DNA from: Clostridiales bacterium | Lineage (GTDB): Bacteria; Bacillota; Desulfotomaculia; Desulfotomaculales; VENG01 | Reading direction: 5' to 3' | NCBI GenBank assembly: GCA_021736985.1 | Contig: JAIPEW010000002.1 | Span: 62,001 to 126,000, forward strand | Length of the DNA stretch: 64,000 nt | In this document: positions 1 through 8,810 of the stretch, one piece after another | How the letters are laid out: the number at the start of each line of letters is the position of its first letter | Position numbering within the stretch: the first letter of the stretch is position 1 | Notes under the pieces: generated by a model | The model's database searches: none | The model's input: the letters and a program-made list of their open reading frames with translations, nothing else | Told to the model about the DNA's origin: nothing | Program-made: the position numbers and the translations under genes

Positions 1-105
1 AGATTTTGGATTCACCACAGCCGCAGATACAGAAATCTGCGCCGATCCAATATCGAAAAAAATGTAAATCCTTTTTTTTTTGAAAGACCAAGGTAATGCT
101 CCTCT
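1..105 (-). pseudogene. Start of an ftsA-like gene, partial, apparent frameshift
   Basis: Read on the minus strand, a GAGAGGAG ribosome site precedes a TTG start and codons for VFQKKKDLHFF. The same strand, one frame over, then reads FDIGSAQISVSAAVVNPKS to the window edge. FtsA proteins open with a few charged residues and an ALDIGT-like phosphate-binding motif, and ftsA normally follows sbp in this cluster, so I infer ftsA. The two frames join if one T is removed from a T7 run. This may be a sequencing error, a real frameshift or my misreading of a short piece. Only about 35 codons are visible, so the assignment is weak. Confidence 0.35.
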
Positions 106-180
106 CTGCTATTTACTAAAGTTTACTAAACTGTAAAATTCAACGTTAGATGAAATATCCCTTTTATTGTATTATAAAAA

Positions 181-528
181 TTATTTTCTATTTAATAAAT
201 GCCTGCGTATTAAAGATACATTTTGGAAAATTCGTACACCGAATGCTACAACTGCAGCAAGATATAAGTCAATACCAAGCCTGTCACCAATAAATACTAA
301 TCCTGCAGCCAGCATAGCATTAGTAAAGAACCCGGAGATAAATATCACGTGATCAAAACTATCGTCTACAGCAGCACGAATACCTCCTAGTACAGAATCA
401 ACTGCTGCTAAAGCAGCTACTGAAGTATATACTGCATAATACTCCGGCAGCGATACTGGTATATTTAAACCTAAAAATATACCAACTAAGGTTCCCAGTA
501 TAACAAGCACAATGCCGGCCCACATCAT
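181..528 (-). CDS. sbp: Small basic membrane protein Sbp (DUF1290)
   Basis: A membrane protein of about 115 residues with three to four hydrophobic segments and a basic C-terminal tail (LIRRHLLNRK). It matches the DUF1290/Sbp family, which sits between the DUF881 genes and ftsA/ftsZ in Firmicutes division clusters. Its role is unknown. The ORF track starts at a GTG at 537, but AAGG lies eight bases before the ATG at 528, so I prefer that start. It is the last complete gene of the dcw cluster in this window and lies 15 bases after the upstream DUF881 gene. Confidence 0.88.
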   Translation of the reverse strand: MMWAGIVLVILGTLVGIFLGLNIPVSLPEYYAVYTSVAALAAVDSVLGGIRAAVDDSFDHVIFISGFFTNAMLAAGLVFIGDRLGIDLYLAAVVAFGVRIFQNVSLIRRHLLNRK

Positions 529-542
529 AATATACACCTTCT

Positions 543-1244
543 TTACATGGATTTAGCATATTTAAAGTTATTCTCTTTAAAATAAGCCGGAACCGTTAAC
601 TCTTCATGTTTTTTTATTTTAACTTTTATACCCAAATTCCCCAGGTAATCACGAAGCCCACCGGGTATAGCCAGCGCGTGCTCCAATGCTTGCGGATCAC
701 CTACAGCTAAAACCTGGTACGGGGGAACTATTCTTTTAGTATTAACATTTATAAATGAGCCGGCATACCTTACTTCACTGGTTGCAATAATACGTTCGCC
801 GTTTATAGACAGCGCTTCAGCTCCAGCACCTCGTAATTCATTAATTACCTTTAATAGATCTTGATCCCTTATGATAAAAAGTGTGTTTGACTGCGAATGC
901 TCTGAGCTCTTGGGATTATCAAGAATAACTTCCACGCCTGGACCAGTAACTGTTACCATACCAGCAGCCATACGTCCTTTTTTTAGTTCACTCTTTAAAG
1001 CTTGTACAGCCTGTGCTTGTCCTGCATTTACTTGTTTTAACTTTATCTTTAAGTCACTAAGCTCTGCTTGTAAGTTTTTGTTATTACTTTTAAGTTGTTT
1101 TAATTCTTGTGACAACTCCTGCGTGTTTTCTCTTGGGATACCAATATTATAATCCCCGGAAACGCGAAATTGAACAGCCATTAAAAATCCCAGCGTAATA
1201 GCTACCAGGGACAATGATATATATACATAATACTTTTGCGGCAT
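543..1244 (-). CDS. DUF881 family protein (second copy)
   Basis: 233 residues: one N-terminal membrane anchor (about residues 8-26), a coiled coil at about 42-85 rich in Leu, Lys and Glu, then the globular DUF881 domain with the family motifs GPGVEVILDN, LRGAGAEALSINGER and IPGGLRDYLGNLGI. The domain should lie outside the membrane. The ATG follows GAGGTGATTAC. It is one of two tandem DUF881 genes related to Bacillus YlxW/YlxX between ftsQ and sbp. A role in division is inferred from context only. It is a paralogue of the next gene with the same domain order. Confidence 0.9.
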   Translation of the reverse strand: MPQKYYVYISLSLVAITLGFLMAVQFRVSGDYNIGIPRENTQELSQELKQLKSNNKNLQAELSDLKIKLKQVNAGQAQAVQALKSELKKGRMAAGMVTVTGPGVEVILDNPKSSEHSQSNTLFIIRDQDLLKVINELRGAGAEALSINGERIIATSEVRYAGSFINVNTKRIVPPYQVLAVGDPQALEHALAIPGGLRDYLGNLGIKVKIKKHEELTVPAYFKENNFKYAKSM

Positions 1245-1275
1245 GTAATCACCTCAACTATTAAAAACAAAACAA

Positions 1276-1983
1276 TCATTGTGTAGGTCTAGCATAATCA
1301 AAGTTCATTCCTCCCTCGTAAGGCGGAATTGCCAGGCTCGACTCTTTTTTTAAACTTATTTCTATACCCCAAAACTTGAGCTTGTCTATTACGCCTCCTT
1401 TCATAGTTAAGGAATTATAGAGAGTATTGGAATCTCCTATAGCCTTTATTACAAAAGGAGGACTTAACCTGACATTTTTATTTATCAACACTGTAGGCCC
1501 AATACAACGTACTTCTGTAAGGGCAGTAATTCTATGCTCGTTCATAGAAAGTGCTTCTGCACCGGCAGCCTTAAGCTCATTCAAAACTCTAAGTACATCT
1601 TCGTCATGCAGTATATATAGATTGGGGTTGTCGCCCGGGCTTAAGTTTTCTTGACTGTCATTCAATGTAACTTTTATTCCAGGCCCTTTCAGTTCAGTCA
1701 ATCCAGCAAACGCTCTTACTGTATCCACTTCCTGCTTTAAATTGGCAAGCTCGGGCCCGGCAGCAGCTTTATCAAGCTCACTGCGGTAATGCTTTACTTT
1801 TTCATGCAATTTATCATTTTCTTCCCGGGCTGATTCTATCTTTACTTTTAAGCTTTTAGGTCTGGCAAAATTTAATGATTCTTGCTGCATTTGTAATTCA
1901 GCAGATTCTTTGAATTGAGCTGATATAAAAAAACCTATAAGTACACAGGCTGCCGCCAGCGTAATAAAAGCAGTTTTTCTCAA
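1276..1983 (-). CDS. DUF881 family protein (first copy)
   Basis: 235 residues with the same plan as its neighbour: an N-terminal hydrophobic anchor, a coiled coil to about residue 90, and a DUF881 domain carrying LKGPGIKVTLND, LKAAGAEALSMNEHR and LTMKGGVIDKLKFWGIE. The start is TTG after GGGTGGAATTAC. It follows ftsQ by 30 bases and is followed by the second copy after 31 bases, so all are likely one transcript. The pair probably arose by tandem duplication. No enzymatic motif is visible. Confidence 0.9.
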   Translation of the reverse strand: MRKTAFITLAAACVLIGFFISAQFKESAELQMQQESLNFARPKSLKVKIESAREENDKLHEKVKHYRSELDKAAAGPELANLKQEVDTVRAFAGLTELKGPGIKVTLNDSQENLSPGDNPNLYILHDEDVLRVLNELKAAGAEALSMNEHRITALTEVRCIGPTVLINKNVRLSPPFVIKAIGDSNTLYNSLTMKGGVIDKLKFWGIEISLKKESSLAIPPYEGGMNFDYARPTQ

Positions 1984-2013
1984 GTAATTCCACCCGCACT
2001 TTTATAAATTATT

Positions 2014-2748
2014 TTATTTCTTATATTTTATAACCGGTGAATCAACAGAAGACAAGTCTGCATATATTATTTCTTTATTTTGATTCTGTACTTTATTAAT
2101 TACTTTTAAAAATAAATCGCCTTTTTTATTAATTTTATCCGGTATCCCAATGTCGCATTGTATCCCTCGCAAGGTATACAGTGTAAATGAACCTCCGGAT
2201 TCGTAGTGTATTTCAGATAAACAGGTGACCAATCCGGAAGGGAGATCTTCAACTACTTGCAGGGCCGCTGCAAGTCCTTTACCCGTTACAGTTTCACCGG
2301 GCCCGTTGAAACTGTTATCAATACCGGTAATGAGTGGTAAATTGTTATCCAACTTCTTTATTCTTTGCAAATAAGTTTTTTCTCTATCTATTTGTATAAA
2401 ACCGCTGCTGCCTTTTAAAAGCGCTGCCGGTTTTCTTTCTTCGATTTTAATCAAAACTGAAGCAGGTAGATCTCTTTTTACTTCTACCTTTTTTATAAAT
2501 GATATAACCTTTAAATTCGAAGCTGTTTTTTTGGTACTTATCTTAAATATATTAGTTCCCGTACGTAAAGCAGAAAAATGAATAATTTCCTGCCTGCTTA
2601 ACTGGCAGTTACCCTGTACGTTAATTTCTTTCACTTCAAAATAGGGTGAATTAAAAAGAATAAATATGCAGAGGGCAAGTAAAAACAGCAAAAAGAGACT
2701 CTGGTATATATTTCTTGATTTACTTGCACGCCTAGCATATAACCCCAT
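2014..2748 (-). CDS. ftsQ: Cell division protein FtsQ/DivIB
   Basis: 244 residues: a short basic cytoplasmic N-terminus (residues 1-15), one membrane helix (about 16-33), then a POTRA domain beginning YFEVKEINVQGNCQLSRQEI, typical of FtsQ/DivIB, and a beta domain. It is a bitopic division protein that works with FtsL and a DivIC partner to activate septal wall synthesis. The start follows AGGAGGTAAGTT. It lies downstream of murA, separated by a likely terminator, so it may have its own promoter in the AT-rich 93-base gap. Confidence 0.9.
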   Translation of the reverse strand: MGLYARRASKSRNIYQSLFLLFLLALCIFILFNSPYFEVKEINVQGNCQLSRQEIIHFSALRTGTNIFKISTKKTASNLKVISFIKKVEVKRDLPASVLIKIEERKPAALLKGSSGFIQIDREKTYLQRIKKLDNNLPLITGIDNSFNGPGETVTGKGLAAALQVVEDLPSGLVTCLSEIHYESGGSFTLYTLRGIQCDIGIPDKINKKGDLFLKVINKVQNQNKEIIYADLSSVDSPVIKYKK

Positions 2749-2826
2749 AACTTACCTCCTGTAATGAAAATTTACAATTACTTATTATTATATCTTAATA
2801 TACATATTCTTGTCCAAAACAAAACT

Positions 2827-2855
2827 AAAAAAGAGTCCACATTAACTGTGCACTC
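2827..2855 (-). terminator. Terminator overlapping the murA stop codon
   Basis: On the minus strand GAGTGCACA, a short loop and TGTGGACTC form a nine-pair stem with one mismatch, followed by TTTTTT. The murA TAA stop lies in the loop, so terminating structure and coding end overlap. It separates murA from ftsQ. Confidence 0.7.
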
Positions 2856-4095
2856 GAAATATCCGGGCCCCTAAAGCATTATATTTACTCTCTATTCTTT
2901 CATAGCCGCGGTCTATATGCTCAACATTTTCTAAAACAGAACCATCTTCCCCAGCCAGCGCTGCCAGGACCAGGGCAGCTCCAGCCCTTAAATCACTCAC
3001 TTCCACCTGTGCCCCGGTTAACTGCTTAACTCCTTTAATAATAGAAGTTTGACCTTCTACCTTTAGATTTGCTCCCATACGCCTCAATTCCATAACGTGT
3101 TTATACCTGTTTTCAAATACCGACTCGGTAACAACACTAGTACCTTCAGCTAAAGTAAGCAAAGACATAAATTGAGGCTGCATATCAGTTGGAAAACCGG
3201 GATAAGGCATAGTCTTAATATCCACAGGTTTTGGCCTGTGGGATGCATTAACATTAATCCAATCATCACCCGTTTTAATATTTACACCTGCTTCTTTTAG
3301 CTTTGCTATTACCGGTTCCACATGCTCTGGTATAACATTCGATATTGTCATATTTCCCATTGTAATAGCACCTGCTATCATGTGAGTCCCTGCTTCAATA
3401 CGGTCAGGAATAACAGTGTGTTCATTCGGATAAAGCTTTTCTACTCCTTCAATTTTTATATTAGTTGTTCCCGCACCTTTTATCCTTGCCCCCACTCTAT
3501 TTAAAAAATTTTGTAAGTCTATAATTTCCGGTTCTTTAGCTGCATTGCGTATAATTGTAGTACCCCTAGCCAGTACCGCAGCCATCATTAAATTTTCTGT
3601 AGCTCCTACACTGGGGAGGTCAAGGTGTATATCGGCCCCTTTCAACTTTGGAGTTTCAGCTATAATATACCCGAATTTCTCAATTACCTGTGCTCCCATT
3701 GCCTTTAAACCTTTTATATGCAGATTCATAGGCCGTGATCCAATATTACAACCACCGGGGTAACTTATTTTTGCCCTGCAAAAGCGGCCTATAAGGGCTC
3801 CTAAAACTAAATTGGAAGCTCTCATTTTTCTCATTAATTCTTCAGATACTTCAGTAACTTTAATATTCTGTGCATCAACTTTCACCGTGTCCTTACTGCA
3901 TTCTACAACGGCACCCAGGTGCATTAAGACTTCTTTCATCACCTCCACATCCCTCAACCTGGGCACCTCTTTAATATAACACTGTCCTTCCACTAATAAA
4001 CACGCAGCGAGAATAGGTAAAGTTGAATTTTTAGACCCGCAAACCTTTATCGTTCCCTTTAGAGGATTCCCCCCTACAATCATAAACTTATGCAA
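2842..4095 (-). CDS. murA: UDP-N-acetylglucosamine 1-carboxyvinyltransferase MurA
   Basis: 417 residues, usual MurA length. It transfers enolpyruvate from PEP to UDP-GlcNAc, the first committed step of peptidoglycan synthesis, in the cytoplasm. Visible motifs are the N-terminal GSKNSTLPILAA substrate loop and the fosfomycin-target cysteine in PGGCNIGSRP (Cys116). The start is TTG nine bases after GGAGGT; the first ATG, at codon 5, is too far from the ribosome site. It follows murB by 18 bases. A second murA paralogue, common in Firmicutes, is not in this window. Confidence 0.97.
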   Translation of the reverse strand: MHKFMIVGGNPLKGTIKVCGSKNSTLPILAACLLVEGQCYIKEVPRLRDVEVMKEVLMHLGAVVECSKDTVKVDAQNIKVTEVSEELMRKMRASNLVLGALIGRFCRAKISYPGGCNIGSRPMNLHIKGLKAMGAQVIEKFGYIIAETPKLKGADIHLDLPSVGATENLMMAAVLARGTTIIRNAAKEPEIIDLQNFLNRVGARIKGAGTTNIKIEGVEKLYPNEHTVIPDRIEAGTHMIAGAITMGNMTISNVIPEHVEPVIAKLKEAGVNIKTGDDWINVNASHRPKPVDIKTMPYPGFPTDMQPQFMSLLTLAEGTSVVTESVFENRYKHVMELRRMGANLKVEGQTSIIKGVKQLTGAQVEVSDLRAGAALVLAALAGEDGSVLENVEHIDRGYERIESKYNALGARIFRVHS

Positions 4096-4113
4096 TAGGC
4101 TGCCACCTCCGCT

Positions 4114-5025
4114 TTACAGCTCACCCACAACTTGCACCTCCAAGAAAAGTTCGATATTAAATTTTTCCATCACCATATCCTTCACTTTTTTAATAAGTGC
4201 CATCATATCAGCAGCTGAAGCATTACCAAGATTTATAAAAAAATTAGCATGCTGGGTTGATACTGCAGCATCCCCTACCTGTAAACCTTTTCCGCCTGCC
4301 AAATCTATGAGCCGCCCTGCAGAATCACCCGGAGGATTTTTAAACACACTGCCTGCATTGGGATACTTAAGAGGCTGGTTATTTTTTCTTATTTCAATAT
4401 ACCTTCTAATCAATTTATCTATATATTCTTTATCACTCTTTTCCCCTCTAAAAACAGCGCCTGTGATTATCAAATTCATGTTTTTTAGACTGCTTTTTCT
4501 ATAACTAAAACTTAATTCTTTATTTAAATACTGCTTAATATTTCCATTATAATCAACAGCACACACTTTGTTTAGCAGGTCAGACATACAGCTGCCGTGG
4601 GCACCGGCATTCATCATAACAGCGCCACCAACTGTCCCCGGTATACCTGAAGCAAACTCAAATCCGCCAATTTCATTTTCCTTAGCAAAAGAAGCCAGAG
4701 AACTTAATTTAGCACCTGCACCTGCAATAATCTCAATATCATTTTTCTCTATACTTGACATTCCACGGCCTATTTTTACTACAATACCTTTTACTCCTTT
4801 ATCAGAAACCAGTAAATTACTACAATTTCCTACTATTGTAAACGGTACTGCTGCTTCTCGTGAATAACGCAGTACTTCTTGCAAATCTCCAGTTCCAGCA
4901 GGATCCACAAAGATTTCTGCATATCCTCCAATTCGCCAGCTTGTATGTTTATGCATCGGCTCAATTTGCTTAATATTACCTGTTAATCTTGAAGATAGGT
5001 CAGAGTATAACTTATCAGAAATCAT
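4114..5025 (-). CDS. murB: UDP-N-acetylenolpyruvoylglucosamine reductase MurB
   Basis: 303 residues, the short form typical of Firmicutes. It is a FAD enzyme that reduces the MurA product to UDP-MurNAc using NADPH. The FAD-binding stretch VGNCSNLLVSDKGVKGIV, the FASGIPGTVGGAVMMNAGAHG motif region and the catalytic serine in GSVFKNPPG are all present. It overlaps the end of murC by 11 bases, which suggests translational coupling, and is followed closely by murA. Confidence 0.96.
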   Translation of the reverse strand: MISDKLYSDLSSRLTGNIKQIEPMHKHTSWRIGGYAEIFVDPAGTGDLQEVLRYSREAAVPFTIVGNCSNLLVSDKGVKGIVVKIGRGMSSIEKNDIEIIAGAGAKLSSLASFAKENEIGGFEFASGIPGTVGGAVMMNAGAHGSCMSDLLNKVCAVDYNGNIKQYLNKELSFSYRKSSLKNMNLIITGAVFRGEKSDKEYIDKLIRRYIEIRKNNQPLKYPNAGSVFKNPPGDSAGRLIDLAGGKGLQVGDAAVSTQHANFFINLGNASAADMMALIKKVKDMVMEKFNIELFLEVQVVGEL

Positions 5026-6406
5026 TTGTCTTCTCCTTCAAACGCTTAACAAATTCTACACTTACATTCCATATATTACCTGCACCCATGGTTAAAACCA
5101 TATCACCGGGACTTACTGAATTAAGTAAATACTGTACAATTTCGTCTTGTTCACGAAAATATTTTACATTATTAACTCCGTTATTATTTAAAGAACGAAC
5201 TATTAAATTGGAATTAACGCTTTCCAGAGGCTTTTCCCCGGCACCATATATTTCATTTATTATTACTTCGTCTGCATTATAAAAAACACTTCCAAAACGC
5301 TCATATAAAAGAGCAGTTCTGCTGTACCGGTGAGGCTGAAAAACACTTACCACTCTGCGCGGTTTTAGCTGCCTTGCTGCTTGTAAAGTAGCTTCTACTT
5401 CAGTAGGATGATGGGCATAATCATCTACTACCTTTACTTCATTAATATCGCCTAAAAGCTGAAATCTTCTACCTGCTCCACAAAAAGATTGCAGTACCTC
5501 ACTAACCTGCCTGAAAGGAATACCCATACTGCATGCAGTTGCTGCAACTGCAAGAGCATTGGTCAAATTATGTCTTCCAGGTAATAGTAAGTTCAAATAT
5601 CCCAGGTACCTTTCCCTGAAATAAATATGTCCACCTGTACCCTTTCCGTTAAAACTTATTTCGCTGGCAAAATAATCTGCCGCAGGATACATTAAAGAAT
5701 AAGTTACAATTGACTTTCCTTTACATCTATTTATAATCTTGCCAACGCCGGGATCATCCAGGCAGGCAACTGCAAACCCATCGCTTTTAACATTATCTAT
5801 AAAGTTTTTAAAAGCATTTTCAACTTCCGACATATTACCATAGAAATCCAGGTGGTCATCTTCAATATTGGTAACTACTGCAACGTGTGGAACTAACTTT
5901 AAAAAAGAGCCGTCGCTTTCATCTGCTTCGGCAACCAGATATTCTCCCGAACCTAATTTTGCATTCCCGCCAATTTCAGGCAGTTCACCTCCAATTAATA
6001 TGGTCGGGTCAAAACCTGTTTTTTCTAATACTGCAGCCATCATTGATGTAGTCGTTGTTTTTCCATGGGCCCCGCAAATTGCAATTCCTTTCTTTTGCAG
6101 CATTAACATTGCCAGCAAATCTCCCCTGTGTATAACCGGGATACCTTTTTTCTCGGCTTCAAGTAATTCCGGATTATTACGTGGTATAGCTGTAGAAATC
6201 ACTACCAGATCAGGCGAATCAATATTTTCCGCCCGGTGCCCTTGATAGCATACAGCTCCGCCGGATTCCAACTTTTCTACCATCCTGGCCCGGCTTAAAT
6301 CAGAACCGGATACCTTTCGGCCCATTTTCAACAATATATGCGCCAGGCCGCTCATGCCTGCGCCCCCTATCCCAATAAAATGTATCTTATCCGGTATTGA
6401 CTGCAC
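5015..6406 (-). CDS. murC: UDP-N-acetylmuramate--L-alanine ligase MurC
   Basis: 463 residues. It adds L-alanine to UDP-MurNAc with ATP. The N-terminal Rossmann motif is HFIGIGGAGMSGLA, the P-loop is GAHGKTTTTS near residue 114, and the central motif is EADESDGSFL, all diagnostic of MurC rather than other Mur ligases. VVDDYAHHPTEVEAT marks the C-terminal domain. It begins after a 144-base gap downstream of murG, where a likely terminator sits, so murC-murB-murA may form a separate transcript from the upstream dcw genes. Confidence 0.96.
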   Translation of the reverse strand: MQSIPDKIHFIGIGGAGMSGLAHILLKMGRKVSGSDLSRARMVEKLESGGAVCYQGHRAENIDSPDLVVISTAIPRNNPELLEAEKKGIPVIHRGDLLAMLMLQKKGIAICGAHGKTTTTSMMAAVLEKTGFDPTILIGGELPEIGGNAKLGSGEYLVAEADESDGSFLKLVPHVAVVTNIEDDHLDFYGNMSEVENAFKNFIDNVKSDGFAVACLDDPGVGKIINRCKGKSIVTYSLMYPAADYFASEISFNGKGTGGHIYFRERYLGYLNLLLPGRHNLTNALAVAATACSMGIPFRQVSEVLQSFCGAGRRFQLLGDINEVKVVDDYAHHPTEVEATLQAARQLKPRRVVSVFQPHRYSRTALLYERFGSVFYNADEVIINEIYGAGEKPLESVNSNLIVRSLNNNGVNNVKYFREQDEIVQYLLNSVSPGDMVLTMGAGNIWNVSVEFVKRLKEKTNDF

Positions 6407-6527
6407 AGCTTATCATCAACTCCTTCCTATTTTAACTACCGGGGCGACATATACTTTATATTATGTTGCAATAACAATAGGTGTTACTGTTAAGCTTGTC
6501 TATTAATCATATGTAATAAAATAACAA

Positions 6528-6549
6528 TTCTCATTTTAAAACATGAGAA
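6528..6549 (-). terminator. Possible terminator after murG
   Basis: TTCTCAT and ATGAGAA form a seven-pair stem directly after the murG stop, followed on the minus strand by T-rich ATTGTTATTTTATT. The stem is modest, so termination may be partial. Confidence 0.45.
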
Positions 6550-6550
6550 A

Positions 6551-7663
6551 TTAAATAATAAATCTATCTAAACAATTTAAAATTTCCTTTAGTGCCCCCG
6601 GCTTACCCAGGGACAGGCTGCCCTGGTGCATTTTTTCTAATAAATCTTTATCTAAAACTAATTTTTTTATTTTATCCCCCAGCAATTTTGCATTAATGTC
6701 TTTGTCCAGGATCATCTCGGAAGCACCATTTTCCACCATTGCACGTGCGTTATATTCCTGGTGGTTTTCAGCAGCAAAAGGATACGGCACTAGTATACAC
6801 GGAACACCCCTTACTGTCATTTCGGACAGAGTAGCCGCACCTGCCCTGCACACAGCCAGGTCAGCAGCAGCAAGAACCTCCGGCATATCATGTAAATACG
6901 AAATAACCTGTATATTATTATTTGTTTCCGACAAGTGAAAATCAATTTTTTTACAGAAATTAAAAAAATCCCGGTACCCCTTTTCCCCGGTGACATGTAT
7001 AAACTTAAACAGTTTTTCTTTTTTAAATTCTTTTAAAACCCCTGTCATTGCCTCATTTATACTTTTAGCTCCCTGACTTCCTCCAAAAGAAAGGATCAAT
7101 AATTCTTCTGGTCTTATTCCCAGGTTTTCTCTCGCTTTTTTCCTATCACGTGTAATAACCTCCGGTCTTACGGGGAGTCCTGTAATTATTTTTTTTGAAT
7201 AACGTGGAAAGCGGGAAATAGAATCCTCAAATGTAACCATAGTTCTATTGGCGAATACAGATAATACCCGGTTGGTGATTCCAGGCAGGGCATTTTGCTC
7301 ATGTATTAATGTAGGAATACGCAGCGATACAGCAGCCATAATTACAGGCCCGCATACATACCCGCCGGTTCCTATTACTGCAGAGGGCTTAAAGGCTTTT
7401 ATAGCACGGCGTGCTCGCATTATTCCCCCACCAGCCCTTAGCAATACAATTAAATTTTTGGGTGTCAAACTACGTTTCAACCCGGACATGTTCAATTCTT
7501 TAAACTTAAAACCTGTTTTTCCAATAATTTTAGCTTCCATACCACTTGCAGTACCAATATATAGTATCTCTGCTCCCGGGTATTTATCTTCTATACCACG
7601 TGCTATAGCAAGCGCCGGGTAAATATGCCCCCCGGTTCCCCCACCGGTTATTACAAAACGCAT
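6551..7663 (-). CDS. murG: Undecaprenyl-PP-MurNAc-pentapeptide GlcNAc transferase MurG
   Basis: 370 residues. It adds GlcNAc to lipid I to make lipid II at the inner face of the membrane. The N-terminal glycine-rich loop GGGTGGHIYPALAIA, the HEQNALPGITNRVLS segment, the GGSQGAKSINEA loop and the C-terminal donor site CRAGAATLSEM are all visible. It sits 27 bases after ftsW, the usual pairing of the lipid II maker with a SEDS protein. Confidence 0.96.
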   Translation of the reverse strand: MRFVITGGGTGGHIYPALAIARGIEDKYPGAEILYIGTASGMEAKIIGKTGFKFKELNMSGLKRSLTPKNLIVLLRAGGGIMRARRAIKAFKPSAVIGTGGYVCGPVIMAAVSLRIPTLIHEQNALPGITNRVLSVFANRTMVTFEDSISRFPRYSKKIITGLPVRPEVITRDRKKARENLGIRPEELLILSFGGSQGAKSINEAMTGVLKEFKKEKLFKFIHVTGEKGYRDFFNFCKKIDFHLSETNNNIQVISYLHDMPEVLAAADLAVCRAGAATLSEMTVRGVPCILVPYPFAAENHQEYNARAMVENGASEMILDKDINAKLLGDKIKKLVLDKDLLEKMHQGSLSLGKPGALKEILNCLDRFII

Positions 7664-7690
7664 TTTTTCACTCCCTAAAATCTGATTCTA

Positions 7691-8806
7691 TCACCTGCTA
7701 GATATGTGCCTGGAGATATTTAACAAAATCCCCGTACTCATCAGCGTAAAAACTAACGAAGTCCCCCCGTAACTAACAAAAGGTAAGGTTATTCCTGTAA
7801 CAGGCAGCGAACTTGTAACAACTCCTATATTTATTATTGCCTGTAAGCAAATACCAGAAACAATACCCGCAGCTAATAAGCTCCCAAAATTATCTGAACT
7901 AGTTATAGCAACTTTAAGACCCCGCCACAAAAAAATAACAAACAACATAATAACCAGAAAAGAGCCAATAAAACCTAATTCTTCACCTATTGCTGCAAAA
8001 ATAAAATCAGTATGCCTTTCGGGCAAAAAAAGAAATTTAGAATGTCTTCCCTGTCCCAGTCCTGTTCCCATAAACCCCCCGGAACCCAGCGACATTAAGG
8101 AATTTATTATATGCCATCCTGCACCGGTAGGATCAGCCTCAGGATCAAGAAAAGCAAAAAACCTCTTCCTGCGATAAGGTTCTACCCAGATTGCAGCAGT
8201 CACCATCGCCAGGCCAAAACCGCAAAGCCCCCCCAGCTGTTTTCCCCGGGCACCGGCCACAAAACACATTATGACCAGGGTGCTCATAAGAGTAGCTGCA
8301 GTTCCCAAGTCAGGCTGCATTAATATAAGTATTGAAGCAAAGCCCCCGATTATTATAAACGGGAGAACACCTTTAGTAAAATTCCTTACCTGTTCTTTTT
8401 TTGCTGCCAGGCCATATGCAGTAAAAATTATGATACAGAGTTTTACAAATTCAGATGGTTGAAAACTTACAGGTCCAAGGTTAAGCCATCTCTGTGCGCC
8501 TAAATAGGATGCTCCTATACCGGGTAGTAAAACCAGTATTAAAAATGCAAATGCAGTAAGTAATATTAAAGCCTTGTATTTTGCATACTTCCAGTAGTCT
8601 ATATTCATTGTTACAAACATAGCAATTAATCCTAGTAAAGCATATATAAACTGGCGTTTAAAAAAATAAAAAGGGTCATTAAACGGGCCCCTGGGATCAC
8701 CTGCATAATAAACACTCGCACTAAAAACCATAACAAGTCCTACACACAGCAGTGCCAGAACTGATAAAAAAAGCAAAAAGTCGGGAGCACGTCTCCTAAC
8801 TCCCAT
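7691..8806 (-). CDS. ftsW: SEDS-family peptidoglycan polymerase FtsW
   Basis: About 371 residues with roughly ten membrane segments and the SEDS signatures GAQRWLNLGPVSFQPSEFVK, GLGQGRHSKFLFLPERHTDF and GITLPFVSYGGTS. It is a septal glycosyltransferase that acts with the neighbouring class B PBP. The ORF track starts at 8821, but a GGGGGGT site lies seven to eight bases before the ATG at 8806, which gives the conventional start MGVRRRAPD. The gene follows murD with almost no gap. Confidence 0.95.
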   Translation of the reverse strand: MGVRRRAPDFLLFLSVLALLCVGLVMVFSASVYYAGDPRGPFNDPFYFFKRQFIYALLGLIAMFVTMNIDYWKYAKYKALILLTAFAFLILVLLPGIGASYLGAQRWLNLGPVSFQPSEFVKLCIIIFTAYGLAAKKEQVRNFTKGVLPFIIIGGFASILILMQPDLGTAATLMSTLVIMCFVAGARGKQLGGLCGFGLAMVTAAIWVEPYRRKRFFAFLDPEADPTGAGWHIINSLMSLGSGGFMGTGLGQGRHSKFLFLPERHTDFIFAAIGEELGFIGSFLVIMLFVIFLWRGLKVAITSSDNFGSLLAAGIVSGICLQAIINIGVVTSSLPVTGITLPFVSYGGTSLVFTLMSTGILLNISRHISSR

Positions 8807-8810
8807 TAAA

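Noticed and set aside
871-1152. Plus-strand 93-aa ORF rich in Cys and Phe.
   Set aside because: It is a shadow of the DUF881 gene on the minus strand and has no ribosome site.
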